Under the pieces are notes generated by a model that searched no databases, was not told where the DNA came from, and worked only from the letters and a program-made list of their open reading frames with translations. From Bostrychus sinensis (taxonomy: Eukaryota; Chordata; Actinopteri; Gobiiformes; Eleotridae): a stretch of 64,000 bases of DNA. The stretch is from NCBI GenBank assembly GCA_020698575.1, contig CM036251.1, forward strand, positions 30,693,288 to 30,757,287, in the 5' to 3' direction. Shown here piece after piece: positions 12,301 to 24,800 of this stretch (the stretch's first letter is position 1; each line of letters starts with the position of its first letter). A program made the translations under genes and the position numbers.

Positions 12301-14785
12301 AACAACATTATGACATGGGAGAAAGAAAAAAAAAACTAGCATGGTACCAAATATTTTTGTGAAAAATGTGTAAATCACTGACTTGAGGCTATTTATTCTG
12401 GTAGAAGTAACATTTTTTAGCCATAGCCTATAGGTATGGTTTGTATATATGGGTCCACAATAGCTAATTTGCTGTTAACTCCAGGTTTCGAGTAGCAGAT
12501 AGCACAATGCCACTGATGCACTACTACTACTACTACTACAGTGCTGAAAAATACCAGTGAAATCTTTATTTTAAACACAATCTTGTCACAGGAAAGTGCT
12601 TGCACTGGGGAGAGCTGTGGCTATACAGAAGGAACATGGAGGATAACAAAATGTATCATATGATGAAAACATTAATTTAAATATATTCTGTGTACAACAA
12701 TAGCCACTATAGATAACACAAAACCTATCTTAGTGTTTTTGTCTGCCAAATTTGAAGTGTACTGACAATCAAATACTCTGTAAAAATGTTGGAAAATCCC
12801 TTTGAAAGTATTCTAAACTTTTCAGTATAAAGTACTATTTCTTAGAAGCCAGTCTGCACACAGACCAATGTGGGCAGTATGATTCTTTTGTCACCTCTGC
12901 CTAAGTTATGGCAACAGATAGCCCACAGATTTGCATGTGCTGCCGGCTATATCTTTGTAATATGACCAACACTAACCTCTAGCAGTATGTCTGCAGAGTC
13001 ATGGACTGCCATCACAAGAGTGCCAATACGAATGTAGTTAGAAATCCAAGAGAAGCTCAGAAGGGTGAGGGTGGCTATGTGATGGATCACCTGCTCCTTG
13101 AAGTCCTTGACACAAGCAAAGCATAACAAAATGGTAATTTTAAATCTATACCAGTTTTTATTAACATTTTCAAGTGCACTTACTTTTCTTTTCACGTCAA
13201 TTGTAAGTCTGAGGACCAGGGAAAGGTAGAAACCCATTTCCAAGAAATAATACCAGTATTGTGAGGTCAGCATGGACTGCATACAAAAATAATTGTATAT
13301 GTTAGGCTTAATACTGTTCCAGTGCTAACACACTTTGAGAAGAAGTTAAAACAAAGAACCTGTTTTGGAAAGCCAGCCCAAACTTCTCTCAGGTTATAGA
13401 CCCAAGGTTTCTAAAAAAGAGAAAATGTAAAAAAAATAGCCAGGCAATAATAGAAAGTGATTTAATATACTGTGTCCCGACTTCAATTGCCAACATGAGA
13501 AAACATATACAGTACATGAAAGTACATTGACAATGCATCATAAAACATCACTAGGTATGTGGAGAGCAAGTTAAATAAAAATACATATTAAGGTCACACC
13601 ACTTACATCATAGAGAGCTATGACACCGCCAAAAAAAGCACAGAAATAAAAGGCACATCTCCAACTGTCAACAGAAAAAAACAAAGATTGTTATTTAAAA
13701 TACACATACGCCCTTGTTCACTTTCCCATTTCCATTTTAGTGTATAACTAATCTATATACATCATAATCAAACAATGAAATGACAATGTCTCTGATAATT
13801 CATTCATTCATCTTCTTCCACTTATTCCCATTAGGGGTCGCAGGTGACTGGAGCCTATCCCAGTAACTAAGGCCTCAGGAGGGACAGTGGGCAGTTAATC
13901 GCAGGCCTGACAGAGATAGGCACAGACAGACAACCACTCATTCATTCACTAGGACTCATTTATTCACTAGGAACCATTTAGAGTCACCAATTCACCGGAT
14001 GGATGCAATTTTAAAAACATATAACTGAAAAAGCAAAAGTACTATAAACCCTTGATGGGAGGGGTTCCATGATCTGTTTGATGTGAATGGATCTGGCTGT
14101 ATACCTGTTTGTGTTTCATTTACTGACATACCTAGCCTCACAGAACCTCTTGCGGAGCCCAGGGCGCTCCTGGTTCCTCCTCCTTCTGAACCAGAGCTGA
14201 ACTTTCCTCTCTGTCCAACTGGTCTTCTTACACAGGGACACCACATCAGCCTGACACAGAAAGGGTTCATCCATTACACAAATTGCACTACCAGCAACTA
14301 TAGTGTTTTTATTTTCTTAGTCATACCTGTGATGGAACCTTGGACTTGGTACGGAAATAGTTTTCAAGCACAGGATTAGGCTCAGCTGGGAGTCGCACCT
14401 TGTCTCTGACTTCCCAAACATTAGCTAATGGTGTGGCCACAAACCTAGGACGTAGACAGAATGTGCCTGCTGTAAGCCGCGGTTTCACACACAGACGCTG
14501 ACTCTTCGGATTATAACGTTATAACAGCTTCTGCAATGTCATTTTCTCCTTCTGAAATAGGATGATTGCCCAACTCCTTAGGCACACCCAGGCATCCTTA
14601 CTCATGTATTACCTCTCAAATATGTATCTGATCAAAAGCAGACACAAGGCAAATGGGACAACATCGTAAAGCTGCGAGGCTTTAGCGTAGATTCGATCTT
14701 CAGTGTCCTTCAAATCAGACCAGGAGACATTCGCTGGCAGCCATAGACAGTCCCACCAAATCCAATCAGTAACTGTCTGCAACAT
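9340..14785 (-). CDS. cers3: Ceramide synthase (CERS3-like), Hox-like plus TLC domains; +1 frame break near the C-terminus
   Basis: Ten coding exons: 14613-14785, 14327-14444, 14132-14250, 13607-13664, 13360-13410, 13184-13276, 12977-13105, 11737-11843, 11510-11663, 9340-9463. An ER multi-pass N-acyltransferase joining fatty acyl-CoA to sphingoid base (family role). Seen: N-terminal WLPANVSWSDL, Hox-like WFRRRRNQERP (exon 3), DKPWVYNL, SQYWYYFLEM, DVKRKDFKEQVIHH with the Lag1 His-His pair, NYIRIGTLVMAVHDSADILLE, YPLELFPPFFGYYFFN. The first nine exons total 1002 nt, in frame. The last exon opens LDGDDRSD, matching the conserved CERS DxRSDxE region, then meets TGA (9437-9439); ignoring one base, the frame resumes EEEEDDSEP and ends RANGH at 9340, giving 374 codons, the usual size. 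CERS3 is preferred over CERS2 or CERS4 mainly by 15q-type linkage with cfap161; the subtype is uncertain. Confidence 0.85.
9700..11085 (+). mobile_element. Degenerate Tc1-family transposon (ceramide synthase intron)
   Basis: The transposase relic is on the plus strand, broken into overlapping frames (10061-10537, 10467-10721, 10667-10870). Recognisable parts are an HTH region with VSAKDLQKSL, ILWTDETKVELFG (first catalytic Asp), GGGSIMVWGCFAASG, QQDTDSKH (second Asp) and LNPIEMLWHDLKR (catalytic Glu). It is inactive. The outer ends (CAGTAC..GAAAAAGTATTGGAACCCC at left; inverted CAGTTGAAAGAAAAAGTACTGG at right) are flanked by TA. An internal copy of the left end lies at 10878-10907. It sits in the last intron of the ceramide synthase gene. 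Confidence 0.85.
11090..11430. repeat. Probable remnant of an older interspersed (hAT-like) repeat
   Basis: The segment carries 'gcgttaacgcgcgttaaaataatta' and 'gttaattaattaatgagtgcccagaccta', motifs I associate with dispersed fish repeats of hAT type. There is no coding capacity. The Tc1 element at 9700-11085 may have inserted into it. Confidence 0.3.
11975..12335. mobile_element. MITE family A copy 3, ends eroded (ceramide synthase intron)
   Basis: Shares 'tgtgactaaaag', 'tcttttgaacataa', 'gcttcctggagtgagcgggg' and 'aggaacaacattatgac' with copies 1 and 2 (350-828, 4117-4653). The TTAA ends are not recognisable, so the borders are approximate. Located between the ceramide synthase exons 12977-13105 and 11737-11843. 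Confidence 0.45.
12525..12540. repeat. (ACT)n microsatellite
   Basis: Short tandem run of trinucleotide 'act' in a ceramide synthase intron. A longer run of the same unit lies at 33133-33170 in the ano2 region. Confidence 0.8.
13800..13965. repeat. Fish interspersed repeat ('cattcattcatcttcttcc' type)
   Basis: Begins with 'ttcattcattcatcttcttc', passes through 'ggggtcgcaggtgactggagcctatccc' and ends in 'cactcattcattcact'. This is a common teleost dispersed repeat layout. A short related piece (ctcccgttagaggtcgcagg) lies at 21815-21870. Non-coding, in a ceramide synthase intron. Confidence 0.5.
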
Positions 14786-15225
14786 TGCGCTGGGAGAAAA
14801 AAAAAAAATACATTACTTAATAAATTTAATGAACTGAAACATTTTGATTTACACTTTTCCTGTTACAGTTTAACAGTGAGCCACATAAATGCATAACTAA
14901 TGTGATAATTTATTCATTCTGACTAGGTAACCCTTTGATTTAACCCTCAGGCTCTCCTTTAAAAGAAAATCGCACTTCCTCTTAAGGCGCTTATAGGACA
15001 CTGAATCATATTTAAACATATTAAACATGAAGAAAGCAACTATATATATAGCAACTCACATAAATCAATAAACATTTATATTAATGTTAATTTCAAAGTA
15101 ATAAAAGTCATGTAAATCAGTGCAAAATTGTAAACATCAGTGGTAATACAGGACAATTACATTTTTAATTACATATTTATGAATGCTTTATTATAGCTTA
15201 ATAGCTGTGAGTTATTTTTATTATT

Positions 15226-15243
15226 GTTATAATAATAATAATG

Positions 15244-15293
<50 letters not shown>

Positions 15294-15322
15294 TATTATT
15301 ATTATTATTATTATTATTATTG
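15226..15322. repeat. Inverted microsatellite (AAT)n then (ATT)n
   Basis: About 60 bases of AAT repeats pass directly into about 30 bases of ATT repeats, so one strand can fold back on itself. A smaller locus of the same design is at about 25970-26019. Confidence 0.9.
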
Positions 15323-16166
15323 TGCTATACTTCCATAGAACACACCCAAAATAGTTTTAGTTTAATGTATTTATTCCACTGGCTTACAGTGTATCCTATG
15401 GGAATTATGATGTTAATTATGAAAGTTTACAGACACATTTCTATATTGCAATGGCAGTAGAATGAAAAACAGTGATTTTAATGAAAGTCAGTGGGACCAG
15501 AAAGGTCTCCAGGGGAAGCAGGAGTTTATTGTCTAGAAAGTGTATTTTTTCAGTTTTTAGAGTAAATGCTAATATCAAAAAGGTCATTCAAAATGAACAT
15601 ATCCCAGCATCATAACCCCCAAAATGAGAGCAAGAATTTTTTTTTTTTAAAAGCCATATATGGGTCGCAAGAGGGCCTGAGGGTTAACTGTCCATGTGCT
15701 TTCTCAACCTTATCTGCTGGAGCTACATTAGGGAAGTCATTCAAAAATAGACAATGACAATACATATCAAAGGGCATTACAGATAAAAAGTGTGAGTAGT
15801 TAACCTTGACGCCAAAGATAAGTTCCTTCCTTTAGTGGACTCTGCCCAATGTGGAGATAAAATGTGTTTTGTTCAAGTATATCATGAAAAGGTTCAAACT
15901 TGGCACAAGGCATTAGTTTCTATGCATTGTGAGCTGCTATGTCAGCATGGGAAAGCTTACATACCTGCAGGCAGTGCTGTCTTGACAAGTTTAAACAGAG
16001 GAGAGAGAAGCTGGGACGAAGGCTGGATATAGAATGAGTGTGTTTGACTACATTCACTCTACACAAATCCGCCACGCCAAGTTTAAATAGCCAAAATAGT
16101 GATCAGTGAGTTTTAAAACTAAGACCAAATTAAATGGGAGCAAATAGAAAACACATCTACCCTTAC

Positions 16167-16260
16167 CTTTTGTGTTCTTCAGTGTGTTGTAGTGTTCTCC
16201 AGGGAGCTTTTACTTGTTCAGCTGTTCCTTGTTGTATCCTATACGCTTCCTGCTTTATCT
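16167..16260 (-). other. Probable non-coding first exon of the ceramide synthase
   Basis: On the minus strand the sequence ends ..GAACACAAAAG followed by GTAAGGG, a good donor at 16165-16166. The first coding exon begins with an acceptor (..TCTCCCAG) 4 nt before its ATG, so an upstream 5' UTR exon is required; this is the nearest good candidate. The upper limit (transcription start) is not defined by sequence. Confidence 0.35.
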
Positions 16261-17469
16261 AGTGTGCGCCCATTCTTCAGAGAGAACATGAAACGTACAG
16301 ATGGAAAGTAAATATTGACTTGTGAGCTAGCGCTTCTCCTAATCTGCATCATGTTCCTCATTGTGTGAAAGCTACTAGGCACCAGTGTTAGTTTAGTGTT
16401 TATGTGGCTGCTCACCTGCTTAGAAAAAGATCCCTCCCTTCCATTCTGTCTGCTCTGCTGATCACACCCTTGGAGTTAAAAAGAATTCATGTAAGTTTTT
16501 TTTTCCAGAACTGTAAAAGACTAACAGGCTTTAGGAAATTGCTTTTGTTGTTTATAGAGTAAGCAACTAGCAGTCATCTGAGTAAAGGATTAGAGTGCAA
16601 CCTCACCTGCAAGAATTCCCTTGGAATGCTGGGAAGCCCCCACAAAGGACCCATTCAGTGGTAGGACATGGGGGAGGAGCTAATCGAGGGCCAGGATAGA
16701 GGAGTTATAAACCCACTGAAGGTAAAGGATTAGGCAGTTCAAATGTAAACCAAGATACAGCACAATTCATATGATCACAATCAACAGCTGGTGATATGTT
16801 CTACCTGATGTCACTCAAATGTCAGCTAATGATTAGCCAGAAAATATATACGCTGTATTTAGATGGTCAACAGTAAATATTAACTAATTTAGAGTTAACA
16901 TAAACAGTAGCGCTGAAGAAGAATGAATGTTAATTCTACATTCTACACCAGAGGGCAGTAGAGACAACACAATAGACCTACTGTAAACAAATGTGGAAGT
17001 AGTAGCAAGATTTATAAACCAAGTCTTCTTAGGGCTGCAGAATATGCTGCTGCTAGATATTTAAATCCACTCAGTCCAATCAAAAATATTTTGTTTTATT
17101 AAAATTTTATAATTATATATCAAAACTCAGTAGTCAAACAAGACTGCAGATCTAGGACCATATTTACAGACTCTAGTGATGTGTTTATGAATGTATTAAA
17201 TCCATACATCTACAAGGCAGAACTGAAGCATATACAAGTTTGACAAGATTACTGAGCAGTAGTTGTAAGCAAAAACAAACACATCTCAAAATGCAGAAAG
17301 ACATAAAGTTGTAGACATGGCAAAGTCTCTCCTCTTCGAGATTACACCTAAATCCCAAAGTCTGTATTAAACAGATGCAACATGAGTCAGAATTGTCTAG
17401 ATAGTCCCCAGATATTCTGCACGCAGGTAAAGGAGTGCATGGTCCTCTCCCTCCCTTTCTGCGCTATCT

Positions 17470-18854
17470 TCATACTGGGGTGTTGCGCTTCAGTTCACTG
17501 GGGGAGGGGGGAATGTGGTCTGCCAGTTTTGTAAAGCTCGTAGAGTGGCTAGGCTTGGTGGTGTGCTCCTCTGGGCCCAGCGGTCTCTGTCGCGGAGGCA
17601 GAGTAGAGCACCGGCCTTTACCTCTGGAGCGTGGCTGTTGGGGTGGGGGGCCTTTTAGTGTGAACAGTTCAGTGGAGGCTCTGGGCTGGGGGGGGTCAGA
17701 GCTGCTAGGCTTGGAGGGCTGTGGGGAAAATGGCTGCTCTGGGGTTTGTGGTGGTTTGGAAGCTGACCCCAGTGGGACTAAGGGGGTGAGTGTGGACGTC
17801 TGCTGGAACTTGGTGAGGCTGGTGGAGTGGCTGGGTCCGGGGCAGGCTGTAACAGGACTGGGCCTCTCTGTGGCGGGAAGGCAGGGTTGAGCAGCGGCCC
17901 TTTGCCTTTGAGTCTTGTGAAGGAGGAGGAGGGGCAATTAGCGCATAGGGTTTCAAGTCTGTGTCTGAAGTTGCAATTTGTGTCCGGGAGGCATTCAGAC
18001 TCTGAGCTGAGCCGGTTTTAAACGGGACATTAGGAGGTGACCAGGGCTCCTTTTGCATCTCTGGTTTGGAGCTTGAATGAGGAAGCTTTGTTGTACTCGA
18101 TGAGGGTTGTTCATCTGCGGAAGAAAAATGTATAACAGATAGTTATCAACACACAAAGAATAGACCCATTCAGACCTGGCTTTAAAATCCACACTTTAGA
18201 GCAATCCAATTTGGCCAGCCCTTAATAGAAGGGATGAATGTGCTAAATGTTTAAAGAACATAAATCAGGTCTAATCAAATCTGAGGTGCATTTGGAGGTG
18301 GCCCAGATTACATGTATATCTCTGAAGAGGTGTGAATGAGTCCCGAAAAAGTCCTCCAGCTAAAGCACTGCTTACTGGAGCAGTACTTTTATGTGTAAAA
18401 CAAAATTACATTGGTATTTATTATTTGGAAACAGGAAAAAGCTCTCAGCAAATGCAGCAAGGTGTGAATTTTACAAGTCTAGAAAACTTAGTAACTTCAT
18501 TTTGCCACAAAGTTATTTAAAGCTTATAAAATGTTTGACATACAAAATGTCAAATTTCTTACTTAATGTCATAAAGTAACATATTTTTCTATATATAGAT
18601 TTTGCAATAGAAGTATATTTGCACTGAATTGTGCAGCTGTACTATGAATTTTTTGCTTACCTAACATGCCCAACTCAGTCATCAGAGAATCCAAATCAAC
18701 TGCTACCATCCCAGGCTTGTCAGTGTCCTTTTTTTCCTCTTTAACATTTCCATCTTCCTCTTCTTTCTTTGATTCCACAGAATTCTGTCTTTCGTTCCAT
18801 TCACTCATCATTTGATTGTCTTTGTCTGATTGACTTTCCTCACACTCTTTCATT
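17470..18854 (-). CDS. ano2: Possible C-terminal extension of ano2 (two frame breaks)
   Basis: Immediately after the ano2 TGA (18855-18857) the next frame stays open to a good donor (GTAAGC at 18659-18660) and encodes an acidic stretch, MKECEESQSDKD.. to DLDSLMTELGML. A good acceptor (TTTTCTTCCGCAG) at 18115-18116 joins in the same frame to a Ser/Pro-rich exon (DEQPSSSTTKLPHSSS.., 18114 downward). A repeated module, KGRCSTLPxR, occurs twice (about 17895-17925 and 17600-17625), but the second copy is open only in the +1 frame, which runs to a stop at 17470. An open frame of this length across a splice is unlikely by chance, yet the upstream 1013-codon product already has the family's normal length. 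It may be a coding tail with assembly errors, a decayed tail or 3' UTR. Confidence 0.4.
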
Positions 18855-21800
18855 TCACTTAGTTCCCTGTTGTCCTGTTTGATCTTCTTCTGCTGCTTGT
18901 GCGAATGACTTTATTATGTCAGGATCACTGTCCGTGGGATGGATGTATTCATTCCCAAAACTCAGTTCTTCCTGCTCCAGCATTTCGAACTCCTCATGGT
19001 CATCTTGTGGTGCTTCCACTATAATATCAATGTTTGGGACAGAACAGGGAGCATGTCTGGGACTTCTGCCATGAGCCTCTTGGTCATGATTCACCAAAAA
19101 CTCCATCAGCATCATTTTTTCTTTCTTCAGCTGGTCTCTTAGAGATCGGGGGACATCCGGGATTATCCACGCCACCACCATGCTCAGGAACATGGCAAGG
19201 TTCTGCAAAAAGACAATGACTGTATTTTTCTCTGGCAATGTATGACACTTAACTCTATCAGTATTTCCAGTTCATTTTAATGTATTTGTCTGGTCTTTGA
19301 AAGAAAATAAACCAACAATTACTCATTTGTATTTATATGGGTGCTAATGAAACAAAAGACAGTTTGTCACAGTAATGCACAAATGCCTCAGATCACGTTC
19401 AGAGCTGTTACAGACTTCTTTAAACCAACTGAAAACACTGCAAAAGTAATTACTCCCAGTTACCACGGCTCTCTTTCCTCCTTTTAAAAATATACATTTG
19501 ATAAACTTATTTAAATAACTACTATCTACTTCTTCATAAAATAAAAGTGGAAACACTTTTACTGCCAGTTACTGACAATAAAATCATATTGGGGCAACAG
19601 TGGTGTAGAGGGTTAAGAATTCACCCAGCAACCGAAGGGTAGCCGGCTCGAATCTTGCCCGAACTGTAAGACTGGTTTGCTGTGGCAACTCTGAATTAGA
19701 AAAAGAAAAGCCAAAAAAAAAAAAAACCTGGCACTATATAATCATATTTTTTATTAATTATTTTTCTTTTTTATTTATATGAACATTGGCATTGTAATTG
19801 TAAAGGTTTGACAGGCATTCACAATTTAATTCCCAATGGAATAACTTATAGCTAATCAGTCAGTAATTAATAGAATATAAAGGGATGTCATAGATGTTTT
19901 AACACTTGAACCCCCAGCGCCTGTCTATGCCCATATAGCTTTACCAGACAGAATTGGACTACAGTGTGAGCCAGCAATTTTTCTAGATTGGCAGCTCTGA
20001 AGAAGAGACCAGGGCATTCAGAAGGTGATTGCACTAAAAGGAAGTCTCTTTCGGCTGCTCTCTCGTCTTTCCACAGTGAATCATTCGCATGGTTACTTTG
20101 ATAGGTTCTTACACCAGATGCCGTTTCTGATGCAATGAGCCACATACTGAGTGCAGTTTGAGGTGCCCCATGAGGGACAATGATTAAGGTTAATACCAAA
20201 GTGTGAGATTTTCCTAGTTTTATTCCTACCTGAAAGAAAATGACAAAGGCCAGTTTGGCAGCCAGCATGGACCAGTAATGTTTAGAATATGTGTAGGCTT
20301 CAGGCGCCCAGGGAGGGTCTCTGTAGTCCTTATACCTGATACACAAACGACACAGGTTTAAAGCTGTTTAAAGCAAGAGACTTTTTCATGAAAAAATGCA
20401 GAGACTCTTTAGCTATCACTTTTACAAAACAAATATTTAAAATGGCATCGTAAGAGTTAAGCAGCCTGGCGGAGGGATTAAAAGCAGGTTCCAGATAGGT
20501 CAAGTTGTGGAGTCACCTGCACATGGAAACGCCGGTGACGAGGGTGGAAGTGGGTGCTGTGCCTGCTGTGAAGTTGCTGACATTAAAGTAGGACAGTGAG
20601 TGCTCTGTATATCCAGCCATGGTGCCATTCACACTGTACATGTACTGGTAGACCATTCGTGGAACAAACTCCGATGTGAAGGAGATCACAAAAGCCTGTT
20701 ACAACAGATTCAAGTTGTGTAGTTAAAATGAAACAACAGGCATGTAATGCAGACAAGGCCTTAACATAGAAATCAATTTGTCAGAACTAAACTTTGTCAA
20801 AAGGAATGGTTTCCAAACCTCTTTAAAGAGGACCCAAAGAAATTCTGCATCTGATTCAGCATCATTTTGGTATTTTGTTATAGTCTGAAGTCGGTTTCCA
20901 ATAATTGTTATAACTTTCATAAGACGGCCATAGATTTTCACAAACATTTTTTCTGGATTTTTTAAATTGACAATTTTTTTGCTGAACTAAATAAAATCTT
21001 CCACAACCCAGTGTTTGAGAACTAGTTCTTCATCATAATTACAACATGGCTAGACCAACACAAATGCTTACATTGGTAATAACAGCAAATTTACTTATTC
21101 CAGACAGAATGTGGAACCAAATCCCTGGAGATGGCATGTGCATGAAAAAGAAAAAAGTGGAAAGGGAAACATGCAACGGTACAGAACAGACAAAGGAATG
21201 GGGCAGAAGAGAAGCAATCAAGAAAGAAAACATTATAAATGTTCATGCAACAACTTAATTTTTAGTCTTTGATAAATGTGCTGAGTGGCTATAATCCAAT
21301 GTGTGATCCCTACCAATGTCTTTACACCTCACTGCGTCAGGCCTGCGGATCTCTGAGACAAACTTTGCAGCATCGAGTCGGATTTCAATGACATTGTTGA
21401 GTAAAGCAAAGGCTGGTGCCAGAGGAAAGGAGGCCACGAACAGGGACACAAAGCCATACTGTATGACTGTGTGTCGACAGGTAAAAACAAGAAACAGTCA
21501 GCCATAAAGGGGGGCAAGAAGTGAGTCTGTGACATACTGTGATAGAAAATCTAACCCACTCATTTCCATGTACTCAGGGGTCACTCCTTCATAAGGCTCC
21601 AGAGTGTAGTCTTTATGATACTGTTGTTTCGGTCGTTTCCCTTCCACATCATTTTCTTCATCATCTGCTGCTTTTCTCTCTCCTTTCTGCTCCTGTATTG
21701 TTCTGTACATCTTTTTAAGTTTTCTGTAGGGAAATGACTATGTTGAATATAGTGAAAACAATATGAGTACACAGTACACAGCATAACCTGTAACAATGCC

Positions 21801-24800
21801 CTCTTTGGCATAGTGTATTCACTCTTTCATCATCTACCATTTTCTCCCGTTAGAGGTCGCAGGTACTAGAGAGATTATTTCTAACTATACTGTAAATCTG
21901 GGTTATATTGTACAGCTTTAATACAGACATTATTCAAATAACTTACGGTATAAGAATCTCAAAAATATTATTCTGGATGAGTTGCTTTCCAAGCATGATC
22001 ATACTAAGCTGGATGCACAGCTCAATGAGACAGCCTGGAGGGGCACACTAGAAAATTTCAAATATTAATTATGAATTAGTTTGAATTATCAATTTGCCAA
22101 AATACAATGCAAAATTGCCTGCATCTCAGCTTACCTCTTCCATGCGATAATCTCCAAAAACGTAAACATAATCGCCAGGACGCCCAGAAAACCTGTTTGA
22201 AAAGAAGTGTCATTTTTTTTTTTAAATGCTGAATGCTAAATATCCAATATTTCCATCAAAAAAGCAAAACGCAAAAAACACTATACAGACCTGCCCTTGA
22301 AGAAGGCCACATAGAAAATTGGTGCAAATGCATTCATTGATTTGAGGAAAAAAGACTTAAAGATGAGTCGCTCTTCAAACTCCTCTTTTGTCCTGGGAAG
22401 TTCTGTGGGAAGGCAGCCACCAGTTAACACTATATAGTTTAATTACAGGTAAATTATAAATTATCTGCTCAACATTTCTGTGTGGACAGAAACAGGTACA
22501 GAAACTAATATTACTACTATTATTACTAAAGGTACTACTACGTGCCTCTTCCAACAGACCAGCCATATAGATGCTAAGATTGCAAACTCTTTAATAGACA
22601 TTCATGAATAGTTTTGAGAACATTTTATCAAAGCACTTAGCATTAGTCTGACCAACACAACCCCTCCGTGTGTAGGTCTGGAAAACCTCCAATTCAAACC
22701 TATTCTGAATATTTCTTAATAATGACATATACACACACAACGGTTTGGCTGTATGTTTTTCAATTGGTGTCAACCCAAAAGTGTGTATGTAGTATATCCA
22801 TGCTTTAGTGTCCTTATTCCTGTATCTCATAGGAATCAGACCCAAATCGCCTGAGACTAATTTGTATAAAAGCAAAAGAGAACTAAGATGACTGGCCAGG
22901 CTCGGTTAGCAGACCTTAACCTGTGAAACAAAGACTTGTATTTATGAATATGTACAGTGTGATAGAATACCTAGCTCAGTGAGCCAGACTGCAATGCCTC
23001 CATAGACCTCTTCCAGCACCAGCACCACCAGCATATTAAGGATTATTCCAGTGGTGGTGACTGTCATCCTCACGCTTGCTTTGGCCTCAGGATCTGGATT
23101 CATGGACCACACACTTAACATGCAGATACGATAAATTGCTACGGCACACACCGCTGAGATGGTCACAAGGATCTGAACCAAACACAAACAACATGTCATC
23201 TTGTGATTCATTTGTACAAATGGTTGATGTTTGTAGATGTTAGATATAATTAATAAGAGTGAAGTGAATTTAACAAATGCTTCGTACCAAAAATGCTAAT
23301 GTGGACAAATTGATGAGGTAACCTGACAGGTGATCCTCAATGTCCAGGGACTCAATCTCTTGCTGTAGAAAAACAAATAATAAGTTAGTTATATATATAT
23401 AAACATGTATATATAGTACATCATGTAAATTCTGTGTCAGAGAGATGCTCGGGTGGCTATGATATGCATAAGCTGGTCGTTTGTTTGGTCATCTTTGTGG
23501 CCCATGGTCAAATAAATTACATCACTATGCTCCTGTCATAGAAAGAATCAGTGCATACAAGTTACCACAAGTATGGAAACACAATAAGGATAGTGGTGGG
23601 GGCTTCCTCAAGGTTATGGAGGTGGGCGGCTCAGGTGTTTATGTTAAGTGGCTGCATAAAAAAAACAGACACTTAATCTATTTTATTGCATAACACATGT
23701 TTGTGTGCACACACATACACAAATATGTGGTTTGTGTCGGGGTTATGTTGACACAGAGGACCAAAATCCCCTCCCCTTATCATCCTTCCCCTCCTCTTCT
23801 TTCTATCCATCTGTAACCTGGGCTAATCTCAGCCAGGTAAGCTGCTTTAGACTCAACTATTAACTGTAAGGGGGGGAGTCACTTCATGTACCAACAAACA
23901 AAGATATAGTAGGTGGACATAGTAAGACTTTAATGGTTTTATTTGGGTAGGGCTTACACATATCACAGTAAATGTTTGCTCAACAATAATGGCATTATCA
24001 TTACTCTGCAACAGTCACTGCTGCAATTGCAGCCAGTTTTGATAATCTTAGTCAACCCTATGTCTATTTTCATAAAAAGCCCCACTGCATGACAGTTCAG
24101 TCATACCTGGTAGACAAGCATCTGGTCTGTCTCTCCATCTGTGCTGTCCCTGCTTTTGGCCTGCAACAGATCCACATTAATTCATGAGGAAAAATCTGTA
24201 TTCATATTTCAAAAGCATTATAAACACATTCCATAAAAACACATTCCAAAAAATTCCATTATAAAAACATTCCAGATCACAGCTAAATTAAATAAAGACA
24301 CACCTTCTTTTGGGTTTGAGCTTTCATCTTGTCCCGTTTGTCGTGCAGAGCAGACTCATACTCTGGCCTTAGCTCCTCCTGCAAACAACCACAATATTCA
24401 CAATGGCCTTAAGATACACACTGTATAAATAAATATTAATGGAAATTGAAAATCACATACATTTAAATGCTATAAAACTATATGGGAGATATCCTGCAAC
24501 AGCATGCCTCATTTATTTTGTGAACCTTAAAACATCTTTATTTGGGTATCATAATTGTTGTTGTGGTTAGGATAAAGATATCTTATGCTTTTGAAAGGTA
24601 TAACATTATTCAACATGATGGAATATACCCACCTGAACGCGCTCCTTTAGGCCGCAACATTTACAGAGAGACAAAAACAGAAAGAGAGAGAGCAGAGTTC
24701 AAAGAGCTGATTTATGTTATATCCATCCCATTACCCAGAAAGACCTGTGTTTTAAGAATAGAATATCCTATTAAAGACCCCACTATAGGCTGCATAAGTC

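Larger units (their letters stand above)
14790..17469. other. Spacer between ceramide synthase start and ano2 3' end
   Basis: Mostly AT-rich non-coding DNA. It contains the AAT/ATT microsatellite (15226-15322), a probable 5' UTR exon of the ceramide synthase (donor at 16165-16166) and, towards the high end, ano2 3' UTR with a possible AATAAA signal (plus TTTATT at 17095-17100). Short open frames at 15566-15757 and 15835-16032 show no protein similarity I recognise. Confidence 0.5.

Noticed and set aside
17435..18021. Long plus-strand frames (151 aa and 64 aa) opposite the ano2 tail
   Set aside because: Gly/Trp/Ser-rich shadow of the Pro/Ser-rich minus-strand sequence, with no splice or family support.
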